Positions 61,909 through 64,000 of a stretch of DNA of 64,000 nucleotides are shown piece by piece. Position 1 is the stretch's first letter. Each line of letters starts with the position of its first letter. The notes beneath the pieces were generated by a model. The model saw only the letters and a list, made by a program, of their open reading frames with translations. It made no database searches and was not told the DNA's origin. Origin of the DNA: Nitrososphaerota archaeon (GTDB taxonomy: Archaea > Thermoproteota > Nitrososphaeria > Nitrososphaerales > Gagatemarchaeaceae); NCBI GenBank assembly GCA_027887045.1, contig JAPCJH010000002.1:384723-448722 (forward strand), given 5' to 3'. The position numbers and the translations under genes were made by a program.

Positions 61909-63558
61909 CTGAAGAACAAGATTGCTCAAGCGGAAAAGTCTAAGCTCCTCGCCGACGCCGAATCTTTGGTCCCAAAGGAACAGATCTCTGCCCTTTTTGT
62001 CTACGGTTCAAGGATTGCTGGGTTTGAAGGAGATGATCCTGTAGTTGAGATGGTCATTGTAGCTAAAAGCCCCAGTGATAAAATAGCGAATAAACATGAC
62101 CAAAAGCCTGCCCAGTCAAAACCTCTCATTGTAAGCGAGACGGACTTAGTGAAGGATGCAAAGAAACCTTCGGCTGAAGAGTTCGCGATAAGCAAATTAC
62201 TAAACATCTATGAGCCCTTGGTTAATGCGGACTTCTTGGAGAGCGCGGAGATAGAGTACAAGAAAAGGATCGTTTCCGAAAAGCTGATTGAAATCCAGGC
62301 TGATTACGGCGACTTCACTTCAAACCTAATTATTCCCTACGAATACTTCCTTTTTGACAAGCTCCATAAGCGGGCGCTAGCCCATCCAGATGAAACTTAC
62401 GCGTTTGTTCGCACCTACTCGAGTCCTCAGGGAAAAGGCAACTCGGAGTTCACTTTTCGGGGGTTTCGGGAAGCCGCAAAGTCGCTTGCTTCACAAGGGA
62501 TAATTGAGAGCACCGATGACTCAGTTAGGATTCTCAGTGGGAAAAAGCGAAGGAAAGCGCTCTCCAAGCTTCTCAAAATGTATCCGTTGACGACTAGAGG
62601 TGCCATCCAGTACGCATTTCATGGGTTAGCCAATAGAGCGGGATTCGAGTTCAAGACGAAACCTATCCCTAAGTTGACTTTGATAGAAAAGGTCGAATCA
62701 ATCGTCGAACTCGACCGGCCGAATAAGCTGCTCCGACTTGAAGAAGGAGTCATCTTTGACGATGGGAGCAAGCTGGTCGAAGAGCTAGCGCGAATTTCAG
62801 GTTTCGTCGAAAAATACGAGTTCGAGGAAAAGAAAAAAGGAGATTTCATCAACTCCAGCAGACAAATCGAAATCTGGGATGACAAAAGACGGGTGAAGTT
62901 TGTCCTAAAACACTTCCCGGAGCTCAAATCTGTGAAGTGGGCCCTCCTAAACCTGTGGTCCCTCGCGTCCAAGAGGTTCAACATGAGTCCCCTCTCAAGA
63001 CTCAACCGGGAGGTAGCGGCCGTAAGTCGGCTTCGTCGACTCGGAATCAAGACTCATCGGATAACCGGAGTCGTCTTGGACGATAGAACTCTAGTCACTG
63101 AGTATGTCCAAGGAGTTCCGCTAGACAAATCTGTCGGGGAGATAACCAAGGGGAAAAGCAAGGATACGGGCGACGTCGAAAAGTATGGACAAGTATTAGG
63201 CAAGCTACACAAAGCTGGCATGGTGTACGGGGATACAAAACCGCAGAATGCCCTTGTAGGGAAGGACGGAATTGACCTGCTGGATCTCGAGCAAGCTGTG
63301 GAGAAGGGTGATCCCGGCTGGGACATAGCCGAATTCCTCTACTATTCCGCAAAGCTCTCGAAAGAGAAAGAAGGAATGAAGCTCGTTGCTGAGGCCTTTC
63401 TAAAGGGGTATCGAAATGAGAATACCGGCCAACCTGTCAGAAAGGCGAAACGTCTGAGATATCTAGGACCGTTCATCTTGTTCCTAACCCCAAAGAAGAT
63501 CCGAGTGATCAGAGCCGCACTCAAGAAGTATTCGTCGGCAGGCGGCTCGGGCCCTTGA
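61909..63558 (+). CDS. Nucleotidyltransferase-like plus kinase-fold protein
   Basis: About 549 residues if translated from CTG 61909; a TTG at 61966 gives 530. Neither is a strong start. The N-terminus carries ALFVYGSRIAGFEGDDPVVEMVIVA, resembling a minimal nucleotidyltransferase GS motif. The middle (about 150-210) has HTH-like LASQGIIEST. The C-terminal half is a kinase fold: RRVKFVLKHF...SVKW, VTEYVQGVP, MVYGDTKPQN (catalytic loop, Asp423 in place of HxD) and DLLDLEQAV (DFG-like). A Bud32/ABC1/LPS-kinase type phosphotransferase is the best guess. It follows the glycoside hydrolase in the same strand with no gap, so a sugar-related role is possible. Confidence 0.7.
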   Translation: MKNKIAQAEKSKLLADAESLVPKEQISALFVYGSRIAGFEGDDPVVEMVIVAKSPSDKIANKHDQKPAQSKPLIVSETDLVKDAKKPSAEEFAISKLLNIYEPLVNADFLESAEIEYKKRIVSEKLIEIQADYGDFTSNLIIPYEYFLFDKLHKRALAHPDETYAFVRTYSSPQGKGNSEFTFRGFREAAKSLASQGIIESTDDSVRILSGKKRRKALSKLLKMYPLTTRGAIQYAFHGLANRAGFEFKTKPIPKLTLIEKVESIVELDRPNKLLRLEEGVIFDDGSKLVEELARISGFVEKYEFEEKKKGDFINSSRQIEIWDDKRRVKFVLKHFPELKSVKWALLNLWSLASKRFNMSPLSRLNREVAAVSRLRRLGIKTHRITGVVLDDRTLVTEYVQGVPLDKSVGEITKGKSKDTGDVEKYGQVLGKLHKAGMVYGDTKPQNALVGKDGIDLLDLEQAVEKGDPGWDIAEFLYYSAKLSKEKEGMKLVAEAFLKGYRNENTGQPVRKAKRLRYLGPFILFLTPKKIRVIRAALKKYSSAGGSGP

Positions 63559-63590
63559 ATAAGTAGCGACCAGCTAATCAGCAGTATTAA

Positions 63591-63989
63591 TCAGATTATC
63601 GGCTTTGTCTCGGGAGCCTTCCTGGAAAGGAAGATGGAAATGGTCGCGAGAATCGCGCCGATCCAGTACAGGCCAAAGTATACCTGGCGAAATATTGGCG
63701 CGGAGGTTCCGGTAACATACAGAGCTTCGCCCATGGCGAACAGGAGTGAGAAAATCGCCATTCCTCCTCCTATCCCTATGAGAAACCTTCCAGCGGTTCC
63801 GTGCTTCCGCAGGAGCAAGATTCCTCCAATAACTACCGAGAACCCCCCAAGTCCGACCAGATAGGTAAGTGCTGCAATTGCAACCTGCACCAAGATCTGG
63901 CCCGCACCAATGCTCGATCCCAGATAGTTATCGACGTAGCCCACGGCAGTCAAAAGAAGAGAGGCCGAAGTGACTCCGCTCACAATCAA
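63591..63989 (-). CDS. Small membrane protein (5' end probably outside the window)
   Basis: 132 residues as far as the first TTG inside the window, with four hydrophobic helices (IVSGVTSASLLLTAVGYV, VQVAIAALTYLVGLGGFSVVIGGILLL, IGIGGGMAIFSLLFAMGEALYV, FGLYWIGAILATISIFL). The open frame continues to the window edge, so the true start may lie beyond base 64000. Family not recognised. Confidence 0.6.
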   Translation of the reverse strand: MIVSGVTSASLLLTAVGYVDNYLGSSIGAGQILVQVAIAALTYLVGLGGFSVVIGGILLLRKHGTAGRFLIGIGGGMAIFSLLFAMGEALYVTGTSAPIFRQVYFGLYWIGAILATISIFLSRKAPETKPII

Positions 63990-64000
63990 GATCAGACCAG

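Noticed and set aside
1-64000. CRISPR array, transposase or integrase
   Set aside because: No regular spaced repeats, DDE or serine/tyrosine recombinase motifs were seen.

Overview
The window looks like chromosomal DNA of a mesophilic or soil-type archaeon, most likely of the Thermoproteota and possibly a heterotrophic relative of the Nitrososphaeria (Thaumarchaeota). The archaeal signs are TATA-like boxes about 25 bases before many start codons (leaderless genes, many starting at GTG or TTG), a tRNA gene with a T-loop insertion that looks like a tRNA intron, F420-type enzymes, a membrane-anchored blue-copper protein, a CHAD-domain gene beside SixA-like and thymidylate-kinase-like genes, and small zinc-ribbon proteins. 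The lineage is inferred from gene content only; no rRNA or ribosomal protein is present to settle it.

Bases 1-31,700 are a mixed accessory and housekeeping region. It holds a drug exporter; a three-gene cassette (small protein, haem-oxygenase-like diiron protein with zinc finger, Ta0938-like zinc protein) lying between two decayed copies of the same MFS-transporter tail; an M29/NicX-like protein that has lost its metal ligands; a repeat coiled-coil protein; a SIS sugar isomerase; a frameshifted membrane protein; a class III cyclase with TPR repeats plus a decayed copy of its tail; a cupredoxin membrane protein; cysteine synthase; a highly structured RNA-like element at 18,964-19,085; a 1,200-residue helical-repeat protein ending in a winged helix; several small enzymes; and an ABC-2 exporter. 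A catabolic operon (DRE-TIM lyase, enoyl-CoA hydratase, FAH-family hydrolase) closes the region.

Bases 31,700-55,100 form a continuous catabolic island. It has a flavin oxidase of the BBE type and a threonine-synthase-like PLP enzyme, a complete branched-chain-amino-acid-type (Liv) ABC transporter with its binding protein, a D-amino-acid-oxidase-like flavoenzyme, an F420-type (LLM) oxidoreductase with a RidA deaminase, an aminotransferase, a dehydrogenase, a cyclase-family hydrolase, and a molybdenum hydroxylase set (CoxM, CoxG, CoxS and two different large subunits around an M20 peptidase), ending with a second LLM enzyme. Together they suggest uptake and oxidative breakdown of an amino-acid-like or N-heterocyclic compound. 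A ThiF/MoeB-rhodanese protein, which could supply sulfur for molybdopterin, follows a tRNA-Phe gene.

Bases 56,700-64,000 hold a YdjM-like membrane protein, a compact set SixA phosphatase, two thymidylate-kinase-like P-loop proteins (the second with Arg in place of the Walker A Lys) and a CHAD polyphosphate-binding protein, then a clan-A glycoside hydrolase and a two-domain kinase-like protein. The window opens and closes inside membrane-anchored protein genes. I saw no CRISPR array, integrase or insertion sequence.
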